The position numbers were made by a program, and so were the translations under genes. The notes beneath the pieces were generated by a model. That model did no database searches and was not told the origin of the DNA. It saw nothing but the letters and a program-made list of their open reading frames with translations. Shown here one piece after another: positions 1-5,206 of a stretch of DNA of 7,710 nucleotides. Source of the DNA: Chloroflexota bacterium (lineage in GTDB: Bacteria > Chloroflexota > Dehalococcoidia > DSTF01 > JACRBR01). The stretch is from contig JANXYW010000238.1 in NCBI GenBank assembly GCA_025355835.1, positions 1-7,710 of the forward strand, read 5' to 3'. Each line of letters begins with the position of its first letter. Position 1 is the first letter of the stretch.

Positions 1-210
1 TGCCACGTCAACCTCATCCCCGTCAACCCCACTCCGGACGATGGCATCCACCGGCCGTCGCGCGGCCGCACGCTGGCGTTCCAGCGCGCACTATCGGCGC
101 GCGGTGTCGCGTGCACCGTACGCGTCGAGAAGGGCGTGGAGATCAGTGCAGCGTGCGGCCAGCTCAGTGCTCGCGGCGAGCCGATCGAGCTGGTTGAGGC
201 TCGGACGTAG
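1..210 (+). CDS. rlmN: RlmN, dual-specificity 23S rRNA A2503 / tRNA A37 C2-methyltransferase, C-terminal fragment
   Basis: This is the last 69 codons of a gene that begins before the window, in frame 1, ending in TAG at 208-210. The fragment opens with CHVNLIPVNP, the HVNLIP(Y/V)NP segment typical of the radical-SAM RlmN/Cfr family. It continues through a helix of the form RTLAFQRALSARGV and ends with VRVEKGVEISAACGQL. The cysteine at fragment residue 52 (AACGQL) corresponds by position to the methyl-carrying cysteine of RlmN (Cys355 in E. coli), so the catalytic C-terminus looks intact. The radical-SAM CxxxCxxC cluster would lie upstream and cannot be seen. RlmN methylates C2 of A2503 in 23S rRNA and A37 in some tRNAs, and affects translational accuracy. 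The ferredoxin gene starts 43 nt downstream on the same strand, so the two are probably cotranscribed. Cfr is the alternative name, but this housekeeping context favours RlmN. Confidence 0.9.
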   Translation, partial: CHVNLIPVNPTPDDGIHRPSRGRTLAFQRALSARGVACTVRVEKGVEISAACGQLSARGEPIELVEART

Positions 211-253
211 CGCCGTAGATTGCGCTCGCCACGCAGCGATGCGAGCATCAGTC

Positions 254-643
254 ATGAGCGACACGCAACAACCGAGCGCCGAGCTCCTCGCCGCCGCCGA
301 ACAGTACGGCGTCCGCAACATCGCCCGGCACGTCTTCCTTTGCGCTGACCAAACGGAGCCGAAGTGCGCGCCGCGAGAGCGCACGCTCGAAGCTTGGAAC
401 TTCCTCAAGCGGCGGTTGCAGGAGCTCGGCCTGACTGCCGGCGAGCGCATCGTCTATCGCACGAAAGCGAACTGCTTGCGGATGTGTGAGCAGGGACCGA
501 TCGCCGTCGTCTACCCGGAGGGCACGTGGTACCACTCGGCGATGCCGGACGTGCTGGAACAGATCATCCAGCAGCATCTGATCGGCGGCGTACCATTGGC
601 CGACTACGTTTTCGCAACGAACCCACTGACAGCCGACGAGTAG
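254..643 (+). CDS. Thioredoxin-like [2Fe-2S] ferredoxin domain protein
   Basis: The protein has 129 residues when started at ATG 254; an in-frame ATG at 239 would add five. Neither start has a convincing Shine-Dalgarno, and 254 is chosen because MSDTQQ begins just before the fold. The body matches the thioredoxin-like (Shethna/NuoE-type) [2Fe-2S] ferredoxin pattern. HVFLC (Cys30) with Cys38 gives a CX7C pair, and NCLRMC (Cys74, Cys78) gives the CX3C pair, so all four ligands are present. The segment EAWNFLKRRLQELGL and the ending GTWYH...EQIIQQHLIGG resemble stand-alone ferredoxins I recall from cyanobacteria. The protein is expected to be soluble and cytoplasmic, carrying single electrons. 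It lies 43 nt downstream of rlmN on the same strand. Its partner is unknown; donation to RlmN is only inferred from position. Confidence 0.85.
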   Translation: MSDTQQPSAELLAAAEQYGVRNIARHVFLCADQTEPKCAPRERTLEAWNFLKRRLQELGLTAGERIVYRTKANCLRMCEQGPIAVVYPEGTWYHSAMPDVLEQIIQQHLIGGVPLADYVFATNPLTADE

Positions 644-650
644 ATGCAAG

Positions 651-674
651 AACGGGCGCCCATTGGCACCCGTT
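651..674. terminator. Hairpin between convergent ferredoxin and rplY genes
   Basis: AACGGGCGCC and GGCACCCGTT form a 10-bp inverted repeat around the loop CATT. Read on the minus strand the only non-Watson-Crick pair is a G-U wobble; read on the plus strand it is a C-A mismatch. It starts 8 nt after the ferredoxin stop and lies about 30 nt beyond the rplY stop, where a shared terminator would be expected. No good T-tract follows on either strand, so intrinsic termination is only inferred. Confidence 0.45.
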
Positions 675-702
675 CCCTCTGGTTTGCTGAGCGAACCGAA
701 AG

Positions 703-1347
703 CTACGCGCCGGGAGCTGGCGTCGCGGGCGCACCAGCGGCCGGAACAGCCGCAGCGTCCGCAGTCGGCGTCTCTTCAACGACGACACGCGGCGAGGCGA
801 CGCGCGCAAGCACGACATCGAGCTCCGTGTGCAGCGTGACTCTTGTCGTGTCGATAGCAAGATCGCGCACGTGGACTGAACCTTCAAGTTCGGTGATCTT
901 GCTGACATCGACGTCGAACTGGACCGGGATGTCGGACGGGAGCGCTTCCACCGCGATCTTCTCCGTCATCTGGAGCAGCACGCCGCCAAACGTCGTTACC
1001 GCGTCCGAGATGCCAAAGAGCACGACCGGCACGTCTGCGCGCATCTTCTCGGTCATCGAGATCTGGTAGAAGTCGACGTGGAGCAGTTCGTCGGTAACGG
1101 CGTTGCGCTTGAGGTCGCGTACGACGACCGTGCGAGGGGCCGCTTCGCCCTCAACGATCACGTTGATAATCGCATTGCGCGATGAGTGGCGCAGCAGTTG
1201 CACCAGCTCTGCGGTGTTCGCCTGCACTGATGTCGATTCGATCTTGTGGCCGAAGATGTTTGCCGGCGTTTGGCCGGTGCGGCGGAGCTGCGCCACCTTC
1301 TTTCCCAGCACGGTGCGGGGAGCCGCGTTCAGTTCGCTGTTTGCCAT
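703..1347 (-). CDS. rplY: Large ribosomal subunit protein bL25, CTC (general stress) type
   Basis: The product is 214 residues from ATG 1347 to TAG 703-705. The N-terminal L25 domain, which binds 5S rRNA, is clear: RTVLGKKVAQLRRTGQTPA at residues 11-29, then NIFG, with HVDFYQI near residues 90-96. A second beta domain follows (PVVLFGISDAV, ALPSDIPV, VSKITELEGSVHV), as in CTC/TL5 proteins, which are twice the length of E. coli L25. The last 27 or so residues are an Ala/Pro-rich, probably disordered tail. An in-frame ATG at 1386 would add 13 residues but overlaps the end of the upstream gene. The 1347 start is preferred because MANSELNAAPRTVLGKK matches the usual start of the domain and has a weak GGACGGA-like ribosome site 5-11 nt ahead. 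The upstream repeat protein ends 14 nt away, so the pair is probably one transcript. Confidence 0.92.
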   Translation of the reverse strand: MANSELNAAPRTVLGKKVAQLRRTGQTPANIFGHKIESTSVQANTAELVQLLRHSSRNAIINVIVEGEAAPRTVVVRDLKRNAVTDELLHVDFYQISMTEKMRADVPVVLFGISDAVTTFGGVLLQMTEKIAVEALPSDIPVQFDVDVSKITELEGSVHVRDLAIDTTRVTLHTELDVVLARVASPRVVVEETPTADAAAVPAAGAPATPAPGA

Positions 1348-1361
1348 CTGTTCCGTCCGTC

Positions 1362-1730
1362 CTACCTGCGACGCAATCGCCGCCATATCGCCAACCCAGC
1401 CACCGCGCCCAGCCCGAAGGCGAACGCCGCACCTGGCGTCACTACCGTCTTCACGTCACCGTCGACGCGCCGCGCGAACACCAGCGTCGCGTTGCCGCCG
1501 CGCATCGTCACGCGCTCGCCCCACACGATCGCGGCCGCGCAATCGTCCATCCGAATGTCCGCACCGCGCACGCTGAGTATCGCGCTATCGGACAACTCGA
1601 CGCTCTCGCCTCGTACGTGCTGCGCCGCCGCCTGCCGTAATTCGACGCGCTCCGCATCGACCGAGCGCACGGCGCTTTGGTCAATCTCGACGCGATCGCC
1701 GGAAACGGCGCTGCCCGATTCTCGATTCAC
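1362..1730 (-). CDS. Small protein of tandem 15-residue repeats with a C-terminal membrane anchor; function unknown
   Basis: The product has 122 residues, starts at GTG 1730 and ends at TAG 1362-1364. I do not recognise a named family. Residues 11-85 are five consecutive 15-residue repeats (11-25, 26-40, 41-55, 56-70, 71-85). Each begins with Gly or Ala (Gly in four of five), has Val/Ile at repeat position 4 (V14, V29, V44, I59, V74) and Val at position 14 (V24, V39, V54, V69, V84). The first three carry Glu at position 5. A partial sixth repeat follows at V89. This alternating pattern predicts a short beta-solenoid or beta-roll. A hydrophobic glycine/alanine-rich stretch at about residues 100-116 looks like one membrane helix, followed by the basic tail RRLRRR. 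No signal peptide is seen, so the repeats could face either side. AGGAGG six bases before the GTG strongly supports this start. It is the first gene of a probable operon with rplY. A bactofilin-like polymer-forming role is possible but unproven. Confidence 0.75.
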   Translation of the reverse strand: MNRESGSAVSGDRVEIDQSAVRSVDAERVELRQAAAQHVRGESVELSDSAILSVRGADIRMDDCAAAIVWGERVTMRGGNATLVFARRVDGDVKTVVTPGAAFAFGLGAVAGLAIWRRLRRR

Positions 1731-1736
1731 GTGGCA

Positions 1737-1742
1737 CCTCCT
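1737..1742 (-). promoter_or_regulatory. Strong Shine-Dalgarno for the 15-residue-repeat gene
   Basis: The minus strand reads AGGAGG, then six bases, then GTG at 1730. This is the best ribosome binding site in the window and it decides the GTG start of the repeat protein. Confidence 0.8.
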
Positions 1743-1770
1743 GCGATGCGAGCGCCCGGAGACCCGAACG

Positions 1771-1799
1771 AGCGTATCAAACAGCCATCAGCGGGTCAA
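1771..1799 (-). promoter_or_regulatory. Sigma-70-like promoter for the repeat protein-rplY unit
   Basis: On the minus strand TTGACC (1799-1794) is followed by a 17-base spacer and TACGCT (1776-1771). The bases TGA directly before the -10 give an extended -10 (TGATACGCT). Transcription would start near 1764, leaving a leader of about 34 nt that includes the AGGAGG site. The -35 matches five of six consensus bases and the -10 matches three, including the key first, second and last positions. The assignment is from pattern and position only. Confidence 0.55.
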
Positions 1800-1831
1800 A
1801 TTACGGCGGTCGCGAGGTATAGACGGTTTGA

Positions 1832-1877
1832 CCTCACCTCCGCGCTTCGCGCTGGTCCTCTCCGCCCGCCGGTGAGG
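1832..1877. repeat. REP-like extragenic inverted repeat
   Basis: CCTCACC at 1832-1838 is matched by its reverse complement GGTGAGG at 1871-1877. The interval contains a small hairpin, CGCG-CTT-CGCG, at 1841-1851. The arrangement resembles the CCTCACC...GGTGAGG extragenic palindromes I recall from other high-GC environmental genomes. It lies upstream of the rplY-unit promoter. Its membership of a genome-wide family cannot be tested within one window. Confidence 0.5.
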
Positions 1878-1918
1878 GGCCGAGGCGAGCGAGGGTCTGT
1901 TCGAACTGCGGGGCGACT

Positions 1919-1939
1919 CATAGCCGGGCTGTGCCACTC
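1919..1939 (+). repeat. Dispersed intergenic repeat, copy 1
   Basis: CATAGCCGG joined to GCTGTGCCACTC matches a second copy at 4449-4474, except for one C/T difference and a five-base insertion (GGACG) in that copy. Both copies lie in intergenic DNA and in the same orientation, which argues against chance. Confidence 0.55.
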
Positions 1940-2060
1940 ATGGTGGTTCACGGGCCGAGGTCGTTGTGGTGGATGTGGCGGGACCGCGACCTTCTTGCGG
2001 GGACCGAACAGCGACCAATAGCCGGGGGCGGCCGTCCTACATCGGCGTTGCGACGTCTTG

Positions 2061-3248
2061 CTATCGATCCAGCAGCGCGGCGACGCCGGGTAGCTCTTTG
2101 CCTTCGAGGAACTCCAACGATGCGCCGCCGCCGGTCGAGACGTGCGCGTATTCGCTCGCGAGACCGAGCTCCGTCACCATCGCGACGGTCTCGCCGCCAC
2201 CGATTACGACGGTGGCGTCGAGCTTCGCGAGGAAACGGGCAACGGCATGTGAGCCGTGGGCGAAGGGTGGCCACTCCGCTACGCCGAGCGGCCCGTTCCA
2301 GACGACCGTCTTCACGCCGCGAAGCCTTGATTCGTAGTCCGCGACCGTCTTGGGGCCGATGTCGAGGATCATCCAGCCTTCGGGCACGTTGTGGATGTCG
2401 ATCGTGCGCGTTGCGGCGTCGGCGGCGAATCGATCGGCCACGACGACATCGATCGGCAGGCCAAGCTTCACGCCGGCGCGACCTGCGTCGGTGATCACCT
2501 TCTGCGCCGTGGCTACCTGGTCGGCCTCGATCAGCGATGAGCCGACGCCGATGCCGCGCGCCTTCAAGAACGTGCTGGCCATGCCGCCGCCGATGAGCAG
2601 GACGCTGACCTTCGACAGGAGGTGCTGTAATACGGCGATCTTCGAGCTGATCTTCGCTCCGCCGATGATCGCTGCGACGGGCGGCTGCGGGTTGCTCACG
2701 ATGCGGCCGAGGTAGTCGATCTCCTTCTCCATCAGGAGACCCGCGACGGCGGGGAGAGACGCCGCAATGCCGGCGGTCGAAGCGTGGGGCCGGTGCGCTG
2801 TGCCGAACGCGTCGTTCACGAAGACATCGGCGAAAGCGGCAAGCTGCTTCGCGAGCGCAGGGTCGTTTAGCTCTTCTCCCGGCTCGAATCGCACGTTCTC
2901 CAGCATCGCCACATCGCCGGGTTGTAGCGCCGCGACGACAGCGTTTGCCGACGCGCCAACGACGTCAGTCGCACACGGCACAGGCACGCCGAGCAGTTCA
3001 GCGAGGCGCGCCGCGACGGGCGCGAGTCGCGCAGACTCGACAACCTTGCCATCCGGGCGCCCCAGATGGGAAACGAGCACGATCTTTGCGTTCTGCTCAC
3101 GCAGATAGCTGATCGTGGGCAACGCTGCCCTGATCCGCGTGTCGTCGAGGATGCGCATTGTCTCCTTGTCGAGCGGAACGTTGAAGTCGACGCGGACGAG
3201 CACGCGTCTCCCGGCTACGTCGATGTCGCAGATGGTCTTCTTGTTCAT
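2061..3248 (-). CDS. pgk: Phosphoglycerate kinase
   Basis: The 395-residue product has the normal length for a bacterial Pgk. It interconverts 1,3-bisphosphoglycerate + ADP and 3-phosphoglycerate + ATP in glycolysis and gluconeogenesis, in the cytosol. Family signatures appear in order: RVDFNVP at 19-25, SHLGRP at 60-65, MLENVRFEPGEE, FVNDAFGTAHRPHAST, the GGAKISSKI hinge segment, VVWNGPLG, GGGETVA at about 350-356 and STGGGASLEFLEG near the C-terminus. One position is unusual: the nucleotide/Mg-binding motif normally reads GGGD(T/S), and here residue 353 is Glu (codon GAG). ATG 3248 is preceded by AAGGAG four bases upstream. The prenyl synthase gene ends 61 nt upstream on the same strand and no good promoter lies between, so cotranscription is likely. 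The gene is otherwise complete and ordinary. Confidence 0.97.
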   Translation of the reverse strand: MNKKTICDIDVAGRRVLVRVDFNVPLDKETMRILDDTRIRAALPTISYLREQNAKIVLVSHLGRPDGKVVESARLAPVAARLAELLGVPVPCATDVVGASANAVVAALQPGDVAMLENVRFEPGEELNDPALAKQLAAFADVFVNDAFGTAHRPHASTAGIAASLPAVAGLLMEKEIDYLGRIVSNPQPPVAAIIGGAKISSKIAVLQHLLSKVSVLLIGGGMASTFLKARGIGVGSSLIEADQVATAQKVITDAGRAGVKLGLPIDVVVADRFAADAATRTIDIHNVPEGWMILDIGPKTVADYESRLRGVKTVVWNGPLGVAEWPPFAHGSHAVARFLAKLDATVVIGGGETVAMVTELGLASEYAHVSTGGGASLEFLEGKELPGVAALLDR

Positions 3249-3309
3249 GTGGCTCCTTGGCCGGGTGGTCGTACGTCAAGGGTAGCCGCACCAGACGCGG
3301 AGCGTGCGT

Positions 3310-4371
3310 CTAGGCTGACCGATGCACGAAAAAGGCAGCGAGCGCCGCGATGTCACTGCGACAGTCGTCGTCAAGACGCAGCGGACTCAGCGCGGCGATT
3401 CCGGCTGTTGCCCACTGCGTGGCGTTCTGCATCGCGACTTCGGGCGCGCCCGCTTCGTTCAGGATCGCTACGACGGTATCCACGTCCGTTTCCGTGATCG
3501 CGTCCGACCCGTAGATCTCGCCTAGCGTGCGAGCGGCATCGCCGCGCAGCTTCTCGAACGCCCACGCGATCGGGAACGAGCGCTTTCGCGAGCGGATGTC
3601 GTCCGCGACAGGCTTGCCCGTGACGGCGCCCTCGCCCCAGATGCCCAGCACGTCGTCCTGGATCTGGAACGCACGGCCCAGCATGCGGCCGCACTCACCG
3701 AACGCGTCGACGGTTGCCGCGTCGGCGCCACCAGCGATGGCGCCGATCGCCATCGACGCGCCGAGCAGTGCGCCCGACTTCCCGTCGATCATCGCTTCAT
3801 ATTCGGCCTGAGTCACGCGGTCGCGCGTTTCGAATCCGATGTCGCGATACTGACCCTCGCACAGCGCAACGCAGGCATCGTTCAACGTCTGGGACGCCAT
3901 CAGTACGCGCTCGGGCGAGACACCAGCATCAGCCATGCGTAGCAGCGTCCGCTGCGCGAGCACGAACATGCCATCGCCGGCATTGATCGCCTGCGGGACA
4001 CCGGCGATGCGCCACACCGTGTCGCGACCGTGGCGCGTATCGCTCGCGTCTTCGATGTCATCGTGGATGAGCGTGAAGTTGTGCACGAGTTCCAGCGCTG
4101 CAGCCGCGGGCATCGCTTGGCGCGGTTCGCCGCCCACCGCTTCGCAGCAGAGCAGGCAGAGAGCGGGGCGCAGCATCTTGCCACCCGAGGCGGCGATCGT
4201 CGCACCCGTCGCGTCCTCCCAGCCGAGGTGATAGCGCATGAAACTCGCATGGCCGAGATCCGCGCGGTCGAGCACCTCATGCAGCGCCGCATTGACGCCG
4301 TCGCGGTATCGCGATAGCACGGCGCTTACGCGCTGGACATCTGCAGCAGGCAGCACCGTGGGGTTGGACAT
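3310..4371 (-). CDS. Polyprenyl diphosphate synthase, probably geranylgeranyl (C20) type
   Basis: The product is 353 residues from ATG 4371. It condenses isopentenyl diphosphate onto allylic diphosphates to supply isoprenoids. All trans-prenyltransferase landmarks are present: GGKMLRP at 63-69, the first Asp-rich motif DDIED at 104-108 with RHGRDTVW after it, GKSG around Lys198, the second Asp-rich region FQIQDDVLG at 235-243, and GKPVADDIRSRKRSFP at 252-267. The second motif reads DDVLG rather than DDxxD, as I recall for actinobacterial IdsA-type enzymes. Phe99, five residues before the first motif, matches the archaeal GGPP synthase position that limits products to C20, so C20 is inferred. 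An open frame continues upstream to 4491, but that part translates intergenic 9-base repeats and is rejected; MSNPTV starts the natural protein. The Shine-Dalgarno is weak. It sits between tsaC and pgk, same strand. Confidence 0.88.
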   Translation of the reverse strand: MSNPTVLPAADVQRVSAVLSRYRDGVNAALHEVLDRADLGHASFMRYHLGWEDATGATIAASGGKMLRPALCLLCCEAVGGEPRQAMPAAAALELVHNFTLIHDDIEDASDTRHGRDTVWRIAGVPQAINAGDGMFVLAQRTLLRMADAGVSPERVLMASQTLNDACVALCEGQYRDIGFETRDRVTQAEYEAMIDGKSGALLGASMAIGAIAGGADAATVDAFGECGRMLGRAFQIQDDVLGIWGEGAVTGKPVADDIRSRKRSFPIAWAFEKLRGDAARTLGEIYGSDAITETDVDTVVAILNEAGAPEVAMQNATQWATAGIAALSPLRLDDDCRSDIAALAAFFVHRSA

Positions 4372-4406
4372 CACGCGGTCACTTTCGATGAGCGGGCAGA
4401 CGGAAC

Positions 4407-4433
4407 CACGGATTTCGCGGATTGCACGGATTT
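4407..4433 (+). repeat. Three tandem 9-base units in the tsaC-prenyl synthase gap
   Basis: CACGGATTT, CGCGGATTG and CACGGATTT follow one another without gaps and are flanked by AACC and GGTT. They lie in the 129-nt space upstream of the prenyl synthase start. The 9-base period and CACG/CGCG start resemble the separate array after guaA at 6884-6910. Confidence 0.7.
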
Positions 4434-4448
4434 GGTTACATGGCGACA

Positions 4449-4474
4449 CATAGTCGGGGACGGCTGTGCCACTC
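4449..4474 (+). repeat. Dispersed intergenic repeat, copy 2
   Basis: CATAGTCGG, then GGACG, then GCTGTGCCACTC. This is the longer copy of the repeat at 1919-1939, with the shared 12-base end GCTGTGCCACTC identical. It lies between tsaC and the prenyl synthase, 15 bases after the 9-base units. Confidence 0.55.
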
Positions 4475-4500
4475 TTCCTCTCGGCAGACACATCCTGATC

Positions 4501-5112
4501 CTAAACAAGCTCTGCGCTCCCGGCCAGCGATTCAAGCAGTGCGCCACGCGAGATGGCGCCGTGACGCAGTACGCGCACGCGCGACGCGTCCGTGCAATCG
4601 ACGATGGTTGATGGCTGTCCGGTTGCTTCGACGGGCGCATCGACGATCAGGTCGACTGCGCCGCCGAGTTGTGCGCGAACCTCATCGACCGTGTGGCACT
4701 CTTCGCGGCCGGCGATGTTTGCGCTGGTGCCGGTCAGCGGGCCGAGCTGGGATGCCAGTTCGCGCAGCGCCGCATCGCCGGGCGCGCGCACGCCGATCGT
4801 ATCGCCGCCTGCGACTGCACGCGTGTTGTACGACGGCTTCTTCGGTAGCACGATGGTTAGCGCGCCGGGCCAGAAGCGCTGCATCAGCAGTCGCGCGATG
4901 TCGTTCACCTCGGCGATCAGCTCCGCCTGTTCGATCGACGCGACGAAGATCGGCATCGGCTGGTTCGGGTCACGAACCTTGGTCTCGTACACGCGCTCAA
5001 CCGCTGCGCGATCCGCTGCGACGGCAACGAGGCCGTAGACCGTGTCCGTCGGCAGCGCGACGATGCCGCCGGAACGCAGGACTTCCGCTGCGGCGCGATA
5101 CGCTTCGTTCAT
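4501..5112 (-). CDS. tsaC: Threonylcarbamoyl-AMP synthase (TsaC/Sua5/YrdC family)
   Basis: The product has 203 residues from ATG 5112 and consists of the YrdC domain alone, as in short TsaC rather than two-domain Sua5. It makes threonylcarbamoyl-AMP from threonine, bicarbonate and ATP for the t6A37 modification of ANN-decoding tRNAs. Seen motifs are GGIVALPTDTVYGL at 15-28, KVRDPNQPMPIFV from Lys45 (the K-x-R substrate motif), FWPGALT at 80-86, VRAP at 108-111 and LTGTSANIAG at 126-135. An alternative ATG at 5145 adds 11 polar residues. I prefer 5112 because a GATAAT -10-like box lies between the two starts, but neither start has a clear Shine-Dalgarno. The gene is divergent from guaA. The prenyl synthase follows after 129 nt and then pgk, all one strand. 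Confidence 0.92.
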   Translation of the reverse strand: MNEAYRAAAEVLRSGGIVALPTDTVYGLVAVAADRAAVERVYETKVRDPNQPMPIFVASIEQAELIAEVNDIARLLMQRFWPGALTIVLPKKPSYNTRAVAGGDTIGVRAPGDAALRELASQLGPLTGTSANIAGREECHTVDEVRAQLGGAVDLIVDAPVEATGQPSTIVDCTDASRVRVLRHGAISRGALLESLAGSAELV

Positions 5113-5130
5113 GTCTAACTGCTTATGTCG

Positions 5131-5136
5131 ATTATC
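5131..5136 (-). promoter_or_regulatory. Possible -10 box of tsaC
   Basis: The minus strand reads TGATAAT at 5137-5131, with hexamer GATAAT (five of six consensus bases). No good -35 is found at 16-18 bases. If used, transcription would begin near 5124 and give a leader of about 12 nt before ATG 5112, and the region would overlap the guaA promoter. Confidence 0.3.
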
Positions 5137-5144
5137 AGTAGTCA

Positions 5145-5173
5145 TTGACCGCGCAATCGCGCTTCGCTAGAAT
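5145..5173 (+). promoter_or_regulatory. Sigma-70-like promoter of guaA
   Basis: TTGACC (5145-5150), a 17-base spacer and TAGAAT (5168-5173) match five of six consensus bases in each box at ideal spacing. Transcription would start near 5180, leaving a leader of about 27 nt to ATG 5207. There is no room for a purine riboswitch in the leader. Confidence 0.72.
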
Positions 5174-5196
5174 CAAGCACTTCCACCAGCGCACGC

Positions 5197-5200
5197 AGGA
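5197..5200 (+). promoter_or_regulatory. Ribosome binding site of guaA
   Basis: GCAGGA ends six bases before ATG 5207, giving an AGGA core at good spacing. With the promoter just upstream it supports the long form of GuaA, including its extra N-terminal residues. Confidence 0.6.
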
Positions 5201-5206
5201 TACGAC

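Larger units (their letters stand above)
1743..2060. other. Gene-free region between pgk end and the repeat protein-rplY unit
   Basis: About 320 bases hold no convincing gene. The left part carries the minus-strand promoter. The middle holds a CCTCACC/GGTGAGG inverted repeat with a small inner hairpin. The right part holds a copy of the CATAG-CGG-GCTGTGCCACTC repeat, two ATAGCCGGG direct repeats (1920-1928, 2018-2026) and two GGGACCG direct repeats (1980-1986, 2000-2006). Open frames crossing it are arginine-rich, lack ribosome sites and match nothing I know. No clear T-tailed terminator for pgk is visible. Confidence 0.6.

Noticed and set aside
41..253. Longer N-terminal form of the ferredoxin ORF starting at 41
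   Set aside because: It overlaps the rlmN coding end in another frame and encodes Arg/Ser/Ala-rich sequence unlike any ferredoxin. The real start is at 254 or 239.
2021..2032. GCCG-GGGG-CGGC hairpin as a pgk terminator
   Set aside because: The stem is only 4 bp with no T-tract on the minus strand, too weak to call.
1931..2494. Arg-rich open frames crossing the pgk 3' end and the gap
   Set aside because: They overlap pgk in another frame, have repeated Arg runs from GC-rich codons and no ribosome site.
4372..4491. N-terminal extension of the prenyl synthase to 4491
   Set aside because: Those 40 codons translate the intergenic 9-base units and the dispersed repeat; the family normally starts near MSNPTV.
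5174..5206. Purine riboswitch upstream of guaA
   Set aside because: The predicted leader is only about 27-33 nt, too short for a guanine riboswitch, and no conserved core is visible.
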